Shown: piece by piece, positions 37,101 to 48,361 of the stretch
Numbering within the stretch: position 1 is the stretch's first letter
Layout: each line of letters begins with the position of its first letter
From: Chaetorhynchus papuensis
Taxonomy: Eukaryota; Chordata; Aves; Passeriformes; Rhipiduridae
NCBI GenBank assembly: GCA_013396525.1
Contig: VWYX01000010.1
Location: 2,627,008-2,691,007 of the forward strand
Reading direction: 5' to 3'
Length of the DNA: 64,000 nucleotides
Translations under genes and position numbers: made by a program
Notes under the pieces: generated by a model
Databases searched by the model: none
What the model was told of the DNA's origin: nothing
The model's input: only the letters and a program-made list of their open reading frames with translations

Positions 37101-38333
37101 GTTGCACTTGTTTCCATCACACCACAGTGCCAAAACATTAACAAACAATTTAACTGTATTTAATTTGTAAGTTATCATGCCTTTATTAACTTAATGCCAC
37201 TTACTGACCATAGTCATGTTTATTGACTGAAGGACAAAAGGTACAGTGATGGCTGGGGTGCTTTCAAGTTTGATACCATTTTTTTTTATTGTAAGACCCA
37301 TTTGGTCAAATTAGGTTTCCTAAATTAGCCAGGAAAACTGAAGTGAAGGCATGCAATTAATTGGCCCAAGGTTCATGAGTTCTACACTGTTTAAAAACCC
37401 CTCCACAATAAATGGAAATGTCAACTCTTCAACAGTTTTAAAAACCACACAAATTTATACATTTAGACACCTTACTGCAGTCATGAAAATGGATCTTTCC
37501 CTGGATTTTCGCTCAAACTCCAAAAGCAATACTTAGATGTAAAGTTATGTGGATTAAATAGATGCTTGGGGATTTACAGCAAGTAACAGCAGGATTTGTG
37601 AGTTGCACTCCATTTCCTCCCACTTGCCTTTGAAAATAAAGTTTACCTTTATATTTGTGATTGCAAAATTCCAATTTCATCTGGGCTAACTGGCTACGTT
37701 TCTCATTTCCTGTTACCCCACGTCTGACTGTTGGAAGGATGTTTTTGCTGAAGAAAAACCAGCCCTTTGTGTTCCAGCAGCACTGAAGGATATGTTTTCA
37801 AAATGTTATCTATTCACTCACATGCTATTTTTCCCACAGACTAGCATCACAATTCTTGATGTTCTTACGTTTTTATGATCAGAAATATGTGCTGCTTTTG
37901 AGTGCCATTAAGTAAACATATGAATTAAGTACTCTTCAGTCTCAGGTTTGGAGGACAAGAAAAAGTATAAGGGATTGCAACCATTCCCCGCCCCTACCGC
38001 CTCCCAGTGCATTCTGCTAAGCTTGTCTTTTTATTCTCTGTGTTAGAGCTCTGAACTCAAAATTTTGAGCAAGGCACAAGAGACAGGAAACTGAAACAGT
38101 GTAAGCTCTTTTGCTCTTTTCCTTATTCTATTGAAGTTAGTTCTTGAGAACTTTCTTTCTAATAAATTTGGTAAGATATTGCAACTGCAACTCAAAAGCA
38201 GACTAGAGAGCATGAATTCCACGTGGATAATTTGTGTTATGCTGGAACATGATGCCTTCTTGGCATTTGAAACTTCAGTGGGATAATCTTCTGTATGTTT
38301 TCTATTCCCTGATCGCCTGCTCTATGCCCAGAA
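34113..38333. other. AT-rich region without established genes
   Basis: A TATA-like CTCTATAAAAAC at about 35600 and a small (AAT)n run at 35391-35414 are present. One open frame near 36.7-37.0 kb is listed separately. Nothing else recognised. Confidence 0.5.
36717..37014 (+). other. Candidate terminal-exon-like frame, unproven
   Basis: A plus-strand frame is open from just after a TGA near 36714 to a TGA at 37014 (about 99 codons). An acceptor-like site, CTTCTACCTGACACAG, sits at its left edge, and an AATAAA hexamer overlaps its end at about 36992. The predicted peptide is rich in S, T and P, lacks a recognisable domain and ends in PINPNIF. No donor or upstream exon can be named, so it may be chance. 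Confidence 0.12.
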
Positions 38334-39149
38334 TGTAGATTTAAGGTGGGTCCGGGAGAGGGGGAAGCCCTGGGGCTCTTGCGTGGGCTTTTTCAAAGCC
38401 TCACCCTCACCAGCTGTCTATCATGTCAGGCGGACTGGGCTCTCCTTGTTTGCTTAGCTAGCTTGGGTTTTTGTTAGCTTGGAAAGGAAGGGTTTTTTTC
38501 CCTTCCCTGGCCTTGGAGACTGCGGCAGCAATCCTTCAGCGGCCTTTGGTTTTCTTGGACTGTTCGGTTTGGTTTTGGTCTGAAATCAGAGAAAACAATC
38601 AATGGGAGATGAATCAACTGTGAACAGGTGGGAAGCTGAGGGGCTGCTCCATCTCGGCCCCAGACCTCAGAAAAGCCAACCCAGTGAAAGAAAGGACACC
38701 AAATCCACCAGCTCCATCTGTTGTGAAGAGGGGACCAACATGAGAGATTCACCAGGTTCCCATCTGTTTTTGCCCAAGCTGCTGCGTGAACCTTTTGTTT
38801 TCTTGCTTCCCTGAGAGAGAAGCCAGTGCCATTTTTTTTCTTCCCACCACATGGCCAGCAGTTGTCCTTTTTTTTTTCTTTCTCTGGCATTTTGGGTTTT
38901 TTGTTTCCAGTGTGGGGTGGGGGAGGGGGGGATGGTTAAGGTCAGACAATTCAATACCTAGCATTTATGCATTATTGTTTTCCTGTGCCATATGGGCACT
39001 CTGTTTATCAATAAATGGTTGTGTTTTTCTTCACTTTCATCCACTAGTGTTAATATCTCATTGGCAGAAAGGGATTGTTGGAATCTTTTTTTTAGAGGAA
39101 ACACCCATTCCAGACGATTTTCTCTTAAACTTGTCTCTAAACCGAGACA
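38334..39149 (+). mobile_element. ERV LTR, plus strand
   Basis: It starts TGTAGATTTAAGG and ends AACCGAGACA. Recognisable avian LTR landmarks are CATGTCAGGCGGACTGGG, the T-rich CTCTGGCATTTTGGG stretch, GATGGTTAAGGTCAGACA, CTGTGCCATATGGGCACTC, an AATAAA at 39010-39015, and CATTGGCAGAAAGGGATTG in the U5-like part. The poly(A) signal about 140 bases before the end fits an LTR of about 816 bases. The internal open frames (38474-39196, both strands) are not genes. No clear 5-bp target duplication is seen at these edges, so one boundary may be off or the flanks have decayed. Confidence 0.75.
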
Positions 39150-39894
39150 GCTTCCTGAGAAAGGCTTTCATAATTTGGCCTTGGTTATGTTTTTGATACG
39201 GGTGCTACACTCTGAAGAAAATACCGTCATACTTAATTTTGTATCACACCTCAGAGTCAAATGACCCTTAAATTCATCAGTTACTTGTCACACAGGAGCT
39301 GGGAAGGTATAAGTTTGACAGGTAGGCTTAACAATTTGACAATCCAAATTAAACAGATTTATATTAGCTAGTGTTACACAGAAGTGTAATAAACACAAAA
39401 CTGGTAACACAACTATTTAAAAGTTCCATTAATCCTTTGGTCTAACTTGTGCTAAACTGCTACTAAAACATGATATATCTTCACACAGAAAAACAACCAG
39501 TAGAAGATGTAGTTACAGATACATCTTTGTAAAACAGGCGAAACTGTAGGAGTAAGATTTTCAGGGGTATTTAGGTCTAAGGGTTCTAGAAAAGAAGAAG
39601 CAGATTAAATTGCTGGTGTGCAATTCACTATACCTGAGAGTTATTCCTGCTAATGGGGATCCCCTTGTCTACTTCATCACATAAACTGATACAGACTAAG
39701 AAAAAAGTCACAAAGCAGGGGAAATATAAAAACAGTCACATGCAGCCTCCCTTGCACAACGGAAATGAACAAGCTCTGTAGTATGCTAAGTGCCCAAGTG
39801 ATGGACATGGAATGGAGATTCGAGTTAGAGGGTTGCCCTCCCATAGGAAACTGCTTCCAGTTTCCAGCCTCAAATTGTTTTCATTCCTTCATAC
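39150..39894. other. Unannotated spacer
   Basis: AT-rich sequence between two LTRs. Nothing recognised. Confidence 0.6.
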
Positions 39895-40690
39895 TGTTAT
39901 GATCCAGCCTCTGCCTGAATTAGGGTGCAAACAGGATCATATGCCTAAGTAACTAGTACAGATTTTATTTAATATTAAATATAGGTGGACAGTAAATGAG
40001 GTAGAGAGAAAGGCAGAAAGAAACAGGGGAAGGGCAGGGGGAGAAAAGAGACAGAGATAAATGGATTAAGTAGAAAGATATCACCATGAGATGGATCCCT
40101 GTGGCATCCTACTGGTCCTTCTCAATCATGATCTTCTCAGTGGTGGGGGTCCCAGAGTCATTCTTCTGCAGGTGCCACTCTTTTACAGTCCAACTCCCAG
40201 GTATCCACAGGGCAGAGATCCTGCTCCCATAATTTGAGATAGTGTGCATAAGCACTTGTTTCCTTTCCCACAGCTTGCCGTCGTGGGATATTTTATCCAG
40301 GTGCTAACCAAACCATCACCTCTGTTAGGCCTGGAGTTAGCTCCTTCCTGCTGTGCCATTTGTGCTTATTTTAAGTTCCTATTGTGGTGGCTTATCTTAT
40401 GAAAACTTCCTTCTTTGGGACAGTGTTTTGTGACTGGCAATGGCATTCTTTAAGTCCTTGCACACTGTCACTTATCCTTTGTACTAAGTAGAGTTTCTCC
40501 TTCCCTGCGCTTGTTGCTCCTACCTCTCTCCTAAGAGAGTTTTGTATCCTCTTTCAGTCTTTATTTTTTTGCTTAAAACAGCCAATTCTCTTCAGTTTCC
40601 AGCCAAAACAGAGAAAATCCATTATCTGGGTCTTTCTTATTTCTGTTGTTGACATCTTTTGAAGTGTAAATATGTCTTTCTCAAACAGGG
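39895..40690 (-). mobile_element. ERVL-like LTR, minus strand
   Basis: The plus-strand left edge is TGTTATGATCCAG, so on the minus strand the element ends GGATCATAACA. A minus-strand AATAAA (plus 39964-39969, TTTATT) lies about 70 bases before that end, as expected. The purine-rich AGAGAGAAAGGCAG stretch and the downstream GTGGGGGTCCCAGAGTC and CAGGTATCCACAGGGCAGAG words fit avian ERVL-type LTRs. A minus-strand TATA-like GATAAAATATCC lies near 40300. The right edge (about 40690) is approximate. Confidence 0.6.
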
Positions 40691-43638
40691 TTGAACAAAA
40701 CAATATCCCACATGATAATGGGGATAATAGTGGGTCTTTGTAATGGCAAGCATGATTTAATTAATACCTTGCTATTTTTAATGGAAAACCCTCATCTACT
40801 ATATATTTACTTCATCTACATTGAATGCTCTAAGATCAGGTGTCTGATCACTCTGTCCTCTGGTTTGAGCCAGTGGATCTATATTTTTCCTTTAGAGCAA
40901 AAGCACAGTGAGAACTAAATGCACTGTTTTCATTGTACCATTGCATTTTATTCTGCCCCTGTTACTTTAGTTCTCAGGAGCATTCAATTTTTTCCATAAG
41001 ATATTTTGCTATTAAAGCTTTATTTAAATGCCTACTCAATTTATGCCCCCAGCAAACTCTGTTAGCACATGCCTACTCTTGGATTTATCCCACTGAAATA
41101 TAAATGACAATATTTATGAAGTGGAAGAAGAATCAAGGAATTGAAATATGCTTAGGGAAAAGTGTCTGGAATGTGATGAGCTTGCATGGAAATCTCAGCT
41201 GTGAAGCCAAAGACTCTCGGTAGCTGATGGCTTTTTTTTCACTTAAAGAATGTCTGCCTAGGGACTATATCCAAATATGACAAGAGTATTTTTATTTATT
41301 TTTATTTTCTGTTTATTGACTTTTTAAATAACAGTTATTGCTAATATTGCTAAAATTTATACCCCCAGAATTTTAGCTCTTTTATCTTATATTGCCAATG
41401 TTATACACAGAGAACAGCCAATAGATAGCAAGGAGCAGGGTGGAGGAGTGCTACAGAATTTTTTTATTTTTTGCTTATTTTCAGATTTGCTGTTTGCCAT
41501 TTGGGATTTTTTTTAAAATAAATTCTCCTCTTAGAATTCTAGTTTATTTTTGTCTGCTGGATAAGTATACTTGCTTTTGCCTTTTTTTTTTTTTTTCCCC
41601 TTATTTTTGGGTCTTAACCAAGTTAACCTTTTTTTTTAACAGTGTTGCAACCTTGACTCCCTTTGGTGAGCTCTGGTACATACAAGTAACTCCAAGGCAA
41701 AATGACTGCCCAGACAGGCTCGTGACATGGTAAATACAGAGCAGAAAGAAAGTTGCTTTTAAAATCCTGAATTTGGTCTAGACTGAATATTTGATTATAA
41801 TGACATAATTTGGCTTTCATGGGAGACAAAGGGCATTCTGCCTTGATGTGAATTTCATTTTACTAAACCCATATTATTTTTCCTATAAGATTTTGTATAC
41901 AAGTGAGAATCTTATAACAGATATGGTAAGGCAACTAGAATTACTATACTGTCCAAATTCAAATGATATTTAGATAATGTATACTGTCTGGGGTTGAGAG
42001 CGAAGCCTAAGCAGTCTAATTATTGCTTCTATATATTTTAGATAAGTTCTTAATACAAGTGGACCTATTAAATTTTCAGTCACATCTGCACCTTGTAAAG
42101 ATTAGTTTATTTCATAGTTTTCCAATGTGTCAGTAGTGATTAAGACACAAACATTGCACCTGGCAGTCAAGTTTCTTTTCTCCCTTTGGCTTTCCCTTCA
42201 GAATCATGTAGGTTTTTCTGTCATTACTGTCTATTACACTAGAAGTGATTAAATGAGCCAGAAGGAGGGGAATATAATTTCTTCATGTGCTCTAATGCGG
42301 ACATGAGTAACAGGATCTAAGGAAGAGTGTTTTAAGTAGCACCTCAAAACCAAAAGATAAGATACAGTGACTAGAAATCCCCCAGATGCATTTTAATCAG
42401 ATGGAGAATTAACATGAGCTTCTATGCTGTTTACAGAGAGGGGGATCTCAAGAGGATTTGAAGGAAAATTCCCCTGTTAAAACTGAAGGCCAAGTATGTC
42501 CATTAGTCAATCCAGTGATGAGCTTGAGAAGGTGCTTCATGCTCCACCTTTTTTCAAAGGACCTAGTCAATGCTCATGAGGTAAATATCTCACTCTGTCA
42601 GCTTATTTCAGGTTCAAATAACTGAATGGTATATTGCTTTTAGACCCCTTCCTCAGGAATGTCCAGTCACATCTGGTATAACAAAAGGAAAAAGGAGTGA
42701 ATGTTTTTCCATTGTTGAAAAATCAGCAAACTATAGTTTTTTTTAGAAATGAGATTTTTAAAATATTCCTAATGGCATCAACTCACTAAATTTTCTTCTC
42801 CTAAAATCTGATGGTTAAGTCTCTGTTCCACTTAACTGCAGTAAAGTAATGAGTGCTGTCTGTGGCAATCAAAACTCTAAATACCTTCTTTAATGATCTA
42901 CAATATACTTATGGATTTCCTTGATATTTCAATGCTGAAGTTATTACACTGTTACAAAACTGTACTTGTAAAAGAATCAGCTTCAAATGGTAAGACAGTA
43001 TGTGGGGTGACCTTAAGTATCAAGGCTGCTTCTCAGATATCTCAGGACCAAACTCCTGGAGTAGTCAAGAAATGTTTATGCTATGTTCATGCCACAGGAG
43101 TCTGAAACATTCCTACAGGGAAAGGTAAAGTATCTTAGATGAAGACTGCCTTTCTTTTTCCTGCAAAGACATATGTGTTGGGAGGAAGATCTAGTGAGAC
43201 AGAAACTCCCTATCTGCTGCTTCTGCCTCAGGCTCCTTCATCAGCAACCCTTTTTCTCCAGGCCATAAGAGGCAGAGGTGTGGGGAGCTTTCTCAGTTTG
43301 GAAGAAATTACGAAGAAAAACTTTCTTTGTCCCTTTCTAGAAAGGAAAACAACAGTTACAATTCTGGAACTACCCTATAATTCATAGCATTTGGAATCAG
43401 GTTCAGTTTTATTGTTAAGCTCCACTTTACCCAAAAGTTGACCTTTATACCTTTTTCAGATCAGTAGAGTTCAGTTTTTTGTGCAACTATCCCTGGTTTG
43501 ACATTCATCTGTTTTGCCAGAACAATCTTTATTAGCGATATCAAGGCAAGTGAGATGTTACTTGCTTGCAGTAAAATGTTGCTTATGTCAATCTATCTTT
43601 TTTCAAAGTCGGTGTAACAGCATCATTAGCAAACTTGG
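40691..43638. other. AT-rich region without recognised features
   Basis: No gene, RNA or repeat family identified. A T-run lies at 41582-41596. Confidence 0.5.
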
Positions 43639-44241
43639 TGCGCTAATTTGGCCTGGGATAGAGTTAATTTTCCTCATAATAGCTAGTATGGGACTGTGTT
43701 TTGTATTTCTGATGGAAAAGGGCTTGATAATATAGAGATGGATTTGTTACTTGCACTATGAGCAATGCTTGCAAAGCACCAAGGCCTTTTCTGCTTTTTG
43801 TACTGCCCTGCCATCAAGGAGGCTGAGGGTGCACAAGAAGTTGAGAGGGGACACAGCTGGGGCAGGTGACCCCAACTGACCTCAGTGGTATCCCAAACCA
43901 CATGGCATCATGCTCAGCAAATAAAACTGGGGGAAAAAGAAGGAAGTGGGGAATGTTTAGTGAGATGGTGTTTGTCGTCCCAAGTCACCCTTATGTGAGA
44001 TGGAGCCCTGATTTCCTGAGGAGGAGTGAACACCTACCTGCTGATGGGAATGGTGGAATTAATTCCTTGTTTTGCTTTGCTTGTGTGAGTGGCTTTTACT
44101 TTACTTATTAAACTTTGTCTTTATGCTAAGCCACAAGTTTTTTTCATTTTAACCCAACCAATTCTCTCCCCCATCTTACTGTGGAGGAGTGAGGGAGGGA
44201 CCATGTGGAGTTTAGTTGCTGGCTGGTGTTAAACAATGATA
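43639..44241 (+). mobile_element. Decayed ERVL-like solo LTR, plus strand
   Basis: It begins TGCGCTAATTTGGCCTGGG followed by ATAGAGTTAATTTTCC, the start of a very common avian LTR. It includes GAGGGTGCACAAGAAGTTGA and GGGGACACAGCTGGGGCAGG, a mutated TATA region (AAATAAAACTGGGGG at 43919), a poly(A) signal ATTAAA at 44107-44112 with TGTCTTTATGCTAAGCCAC after it, and GTTGCTGGCTGGTGTTAAAC at the 3' edge. These landmarks in order are strong evidence. The flanks (CTTGG/CTCAG) match only 3 of 5, consistent with an old insertion. The small open frames inside are not genes. Confidence 0.85.
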
Positions 44242-45036
44242 CTCAGTAATCTTAACAGGAGCTTGGGAATTCCTGAATAGAAGTCGCATATGTTCTGTGC
44301 TAGTTTTCAGGTATGCTGAGAAAAGTTTTGGGGTTGAGGGCACACATTTTTTTCCGGTTTTCCCCATTGTTTTAAAATATTTGTAACCATCCCTTGGTTA
44401 AAAGTTTCACTTCAGATTTATATGTAAATGTAAATATGCACATATATACATATTTGTACTATCAAGTTCAATAAACACAGTTTGTGTTTTCTGATCATGG
44501 CTGCTTTTTAAGTTTTTGTTAAAAATAAAATCTGAATTGAATAAAGCACATGCATGCACACACATTTTGATTGGGACTACAAGGGAGTTAAAAGATGTTT
44601 GAAGAGTTTCTGTGTTTTGTAAAACAATGAACAATGACAAGGATGTCGAAATAGTGAGCCTAAGGACTAACTGTTTGCCCTAGTGAAAAAGAAGGTTGTC
44701 AGAAAATAAACCAGAATGAGGATAATTCCTCTCCTTCAGGCTTTAAAGTTTCAGAGAAAGTTGAGGAGCTTTTAACCTTTGTCAGTTCAAGGACCCATTT
44801 CATATTGCAACAATTACTACTGATGATTGTCCATGAAAGAATTGGCAGTGCTGGTTACAGAATATTGAATTATTTTTCTTTCTTCAACCCAGGCTCTGAC
44901 TTTCATGCATGTGTTAAGTTTTGCCATTTTTCCAGACACACAATTATTATGGTAGGTAGGCAGGCAGGCAGTTAGAGATAAGCTAGAGACCATTTTTCAT
45001 TTCCTGCCTTTAGGTCAAGCATACTGGAGAGAAAGA
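44242..45036. other. Unannotated spacer
   Basis: Nothing recognised apart from short GGTA/GGCA runs at 44953-44970. Confidence 0.6.
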
Positions 45037-45112
45037 CTTTTTAGTCCCATTGTATGGGATCATAAAATATTGATTCACTACTGGTTTAAGTGCACATTTA
45101 GAGAGTGTAAAA
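45037..45112 (+). repeat. Unidentified dispersed repeat, copy 1
   Basis: About 76 bases starting CTTTTTAGTCCCATTGTATG and ending GAGTGTAAAA. It shares roughly 85% identity, with small indels, with 46662-46738 in the same orientation. I do not recognise the family. Confidence 0.85.
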
Positions 45113-46661
45113 GGTGTTGTTTTTTATACTCTTTTGTCATGAAATATGACATGACCATGACTTACTCTGTTGTTCAAGTGGTGAAATGATCTCATGAGAA
45201 TCAGTTCCAGCACAGGTGAAAAAACCATAAGAAATGAAGGAAATGCTGGTGTCCAAAGCCTTCCTGTCAGTAAAGAACAGAAACTTTCTGGGCTTTCACT
45301 CTTCTCTTGCCTTACACTTATACCCTCTGTCAGAGCTAAATAAAACTTTACTTGCCACTTGTGTTCTTCCAAGAGAATGAGAAATCTTTTCTTCTCATGT
45401 AATGTTGTGTGACAACCACTTACGGTAGTGGTCTGTCAGTAAATATTTTTTGCATCTGCCAAGAAAGTATAAATTCTCTACTTAGGAAATTGTGCCTCTT
45501 TGCCATTTCCTCTCAGGCAGAAAAAGTCATTGTTTTTACAGAACAAAATCTTTCAAATTGTCTATCAATTATTTTGAAGTTATGGAAATATTTTTTTTTT
45601 ATTTTGCTTAAACTATGTCAGTTAATCCCTGCAAATAGGGAACGTTGAAGTAAATATGTACATCTAAAGGTAACGCTAACTTTATGTCATGGGTAAAGAA
45701 AGGCAGATCATTCATAGAAGGTTGTGATGCTTCACTGAAGCCAAAGAAGACACAGTGATTTCTATGACATTTTTAGATAAGTGGGACATTTTCAACTGAC
45801 TTTGCTCATTCATGTTGACAATAACATGACAAAAATAAATTGAGAGATTGGGAAAGACAGTGAGAGAAAGGGTTTCCAGAGTTTAAGAAAATAAAAAAAA
45901 GAAAGGTAATAAAGGAAAGGGAAACAAAAGCTTCTTTAAAAAGAAAAGAAATCTTTAACGCCACTTCAAATTAAGAAAATATTATAAATTTTGTTATCCA
46001 TTCCAATATGCCGAATTTTGTGAACTTTGAAACTCAATGATCCTACGAAAAAAAGGAGGAGACAATAGAATTAAATGAAAATAATCTGGTTTAGTTGTTC
46101 AAAGGGATCTTAATAAAATATTTTGATACTGATGAACTAAGCACAAAAGAACCACAGTACATTTACATTTTCCTTAAAAATGGAAATTAGTATATTCCTG
46201 AAAAAGCATTTTAATTTTCAATATTTTTATATTTAGCAGAAAGTGGTTACCTTCATATCTTTTCAGCAGAAATGAACAACTACACAAAGTATGCTATTTC
46301 AAACATAACAGATATTGATGTAGATTTAATTCTCATATTGAGGATGGAATAGAAGCATAGTACATCCTGTTACATCTGATTTCTTAACAAAATTACAGTA
46401 TAATCATATTGTGTCCCTATAGTTACTGCCTTCTCTGTAAAATACTCCCTAATAACTTTTGTTTCTAGGAAGATTCTAAGTTCCTAAGAACTCCTTAGGA
46501 ACTTCTGCAGTTCCTAAGAACTTCTGGAAATACTGTTTGGCTCCCCCTATTTGGGATTATTTTGCTGAACAGAGTTTAACAGACAGTGTTTTATGGCTGA
46601 AAAGAAAATCCTTGATTTATTGAGCAACTTTGCAGAGGATAATTCTGTATTTCTATATTGT
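45113..46661. other. Unannotated spacer
   Basis: AT-rich. CCTAAGAACT(C/T)-like words recur at about 46482-46525 (TTCCTAAGAACTCCTTAGGA is palindromic). No gene seen. Confidence 0.5.
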
Positions 46662-46738
46662 CTTTTTAGTCTTATTGTATGGGATCACAGAATATTGATT
46701 CATTCTAGTTTAAAAGTACATTTAGAAGAGTGTAAAAC
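46662..46738 (+). repeat. Unidentified dispersed repeat, copy 2
   Basis: Partner of the copy at 45037. Shared words include ATTGTATGGGATCA, AATATTGATTCA, ACATTTAGA and GAGTGTAAAA. It overlaps a short unsupported open frame. Confidence 0.85.
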
Positions 46739-47343
46739 ATATTATTGTGAAAGGTCAAAATTCTATATTTCTCTCTCTCTGAACCTTTCAAAGTGATTGG
46801 ACACTTTGTAGATGGTGAACAGAGCTTTCGGTGCAAGGGTCCTTACAATAACATCTTCAGCTGGTTTAGAGGAGATTCTTGATCGCTCATTTGGCCAGAT
46901 GTTTGCAATTCAAATCACCTCCAATTTTATGTGGCCACTTCAGCACATACAGGATCCATTTCTGTCAATTATTTCAAATAACATAGAAGGCATCTGTCAA
47001 CTCATGCATCTTCAGGAAAAACTTCTACCAATTATTTAAAATGGTTTATATAATTTGGTTAATTCTGCAGAAAGAGCTACTGGCTGTAATGGCTTAATTC
47101 CCTCATGTTTTTTCGCAAGACTGTTTAATTGTAAAAACAGTGCTTATTGTTTGGTTACAGACAGCAAGGAATGCTTGTAGACATGTCCAGACTGTCCAAA
47201 ATGTTACTGATGGAGGTATCCTTGTTATGACCTGCCCCAGAAGGCGAGGTAATCCAGGATCCAGGCCCTTGTTAATAGATTCCTTGGGGTGTATTATTAA
47301 GAGTGAAATAACACCAATGATTGGTTGATTGGTATTTGTAAGT
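46739..47343. other. Unannotated spacer
   Basis: Nothing recognised. Open frames at 46812-47039 and 47140-47328 are unsupported. Confidence 0.5.
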
Positions 47344-47390
47344 GTATATATATATATATATATGTGTATATGTATATATGTATCTATATT
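47344..47390. repeat. (TA)n-rich microsatellite
   Basis: An almost continuous TATATA run with TGTATA interruptions. Confidence 0.95.
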
Positions 47391-48361
47391 ATTTTAGAAC
47401 AATCCAGTTGCAATGGAAAGCAAGTATGCAGCCATTTTGGTTATTATTATCTATAGTAATATAGCAATATGAAATCTTAAAAACATCACTTTAGAAAGTG
47501 TGCAAGGAAAAGAAAGAGAAGGAGTAAGAGTAGAAAGATGTCACCACCCGAGGATGTCATGACAAGACTTGGTTGTTGCAATTTCGGTGTTTGTTGGTCA
47601 AAGTGATGGTCACAGTTTTGTCCTGTCAGGTGTGGGGGAAGCCCCTGAAACGCAATGTTGGATGGCTTTAAATGCACTCAGGCTCAGTGGGAATGCCCAG
47701 GTACCTCCCCTGGGCCGAGGAGTTTTACAATACTTCTTGATCACCTGCAGTCCACCGGTGGAAGGCCCCAGCAATTAGTCTGGGTGCAATTCGGTGGTCT
47801 TTGATGGTTTATGACACCTTCTAAGACCTGATAGCTGCCTCTCACATCAGTGTAAAGCCCCATCAGACCTTCCCCACGGGTAGGATAGGAGTTTTCCAAC
47901 TGAGTGAGTAGTGTAAGGGAGGGCAATTAGCATGATAAGAGGCACCATCTTGCCTTGCAGGGTTAGTGTCTCTCCCGCAGCATGGGGTGCAAAACTGTTC
48001 TCAGCAGATGAGTCTGTGGGCTACAGCCACCCCCACCCAACCCAAACAGAGATGACTTTCCACACAGCTTCTGAGAGTGCCTTTCTTTGTAGATACATTC
48101 TTCTCTCTCCAGGCTTGTTTACTTCTCCTAAGACCTGAGATAATTGGACAATAATTTACTACCTTTATCTTATCTCAGGTTTCTGGCAGGTGGCTTAATT
48201 CACAGTCCAGTAACTCACTTTCTGGTTCCCATCAGGAGGCATATTTGGGGATGGGTGGACTTTGGTGGTCCCAGATGAGCAGTTGCTTCTTTTTATAATT
48301 TGCTACAGTTGACGAAAGTACTTCCGTGATTTTAACAACATTTAAACCATGAACCATAACA
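47391..48361 (-). mobile_element. LTR-like ERV segment, probably minus strand
   Basis: The right edge reads ACCATGAACCATAACA on the plus strand, so the minus strand starts TGTTATGGTTCATGG, followed by a TATA-like AATTATAAAAAG about 60 bases in. GC-richer sequence with avian LTR-like words follows (for example CAGTCCACCGGTGG and CCTAAGACCTGAGATAATTG on the plus strand). A purine-rich part at 47505-47545 resembles the one in the LTR at 39.9 kb. The left edge is uncertain and the segment may extend beyond 48361. Confidence 0.45.

Noticed and set aside
38474..39196. 138- and 136-codon frames on opposite strands
   Set aside because: Contained almost entirely in an LTR; shadow translations.
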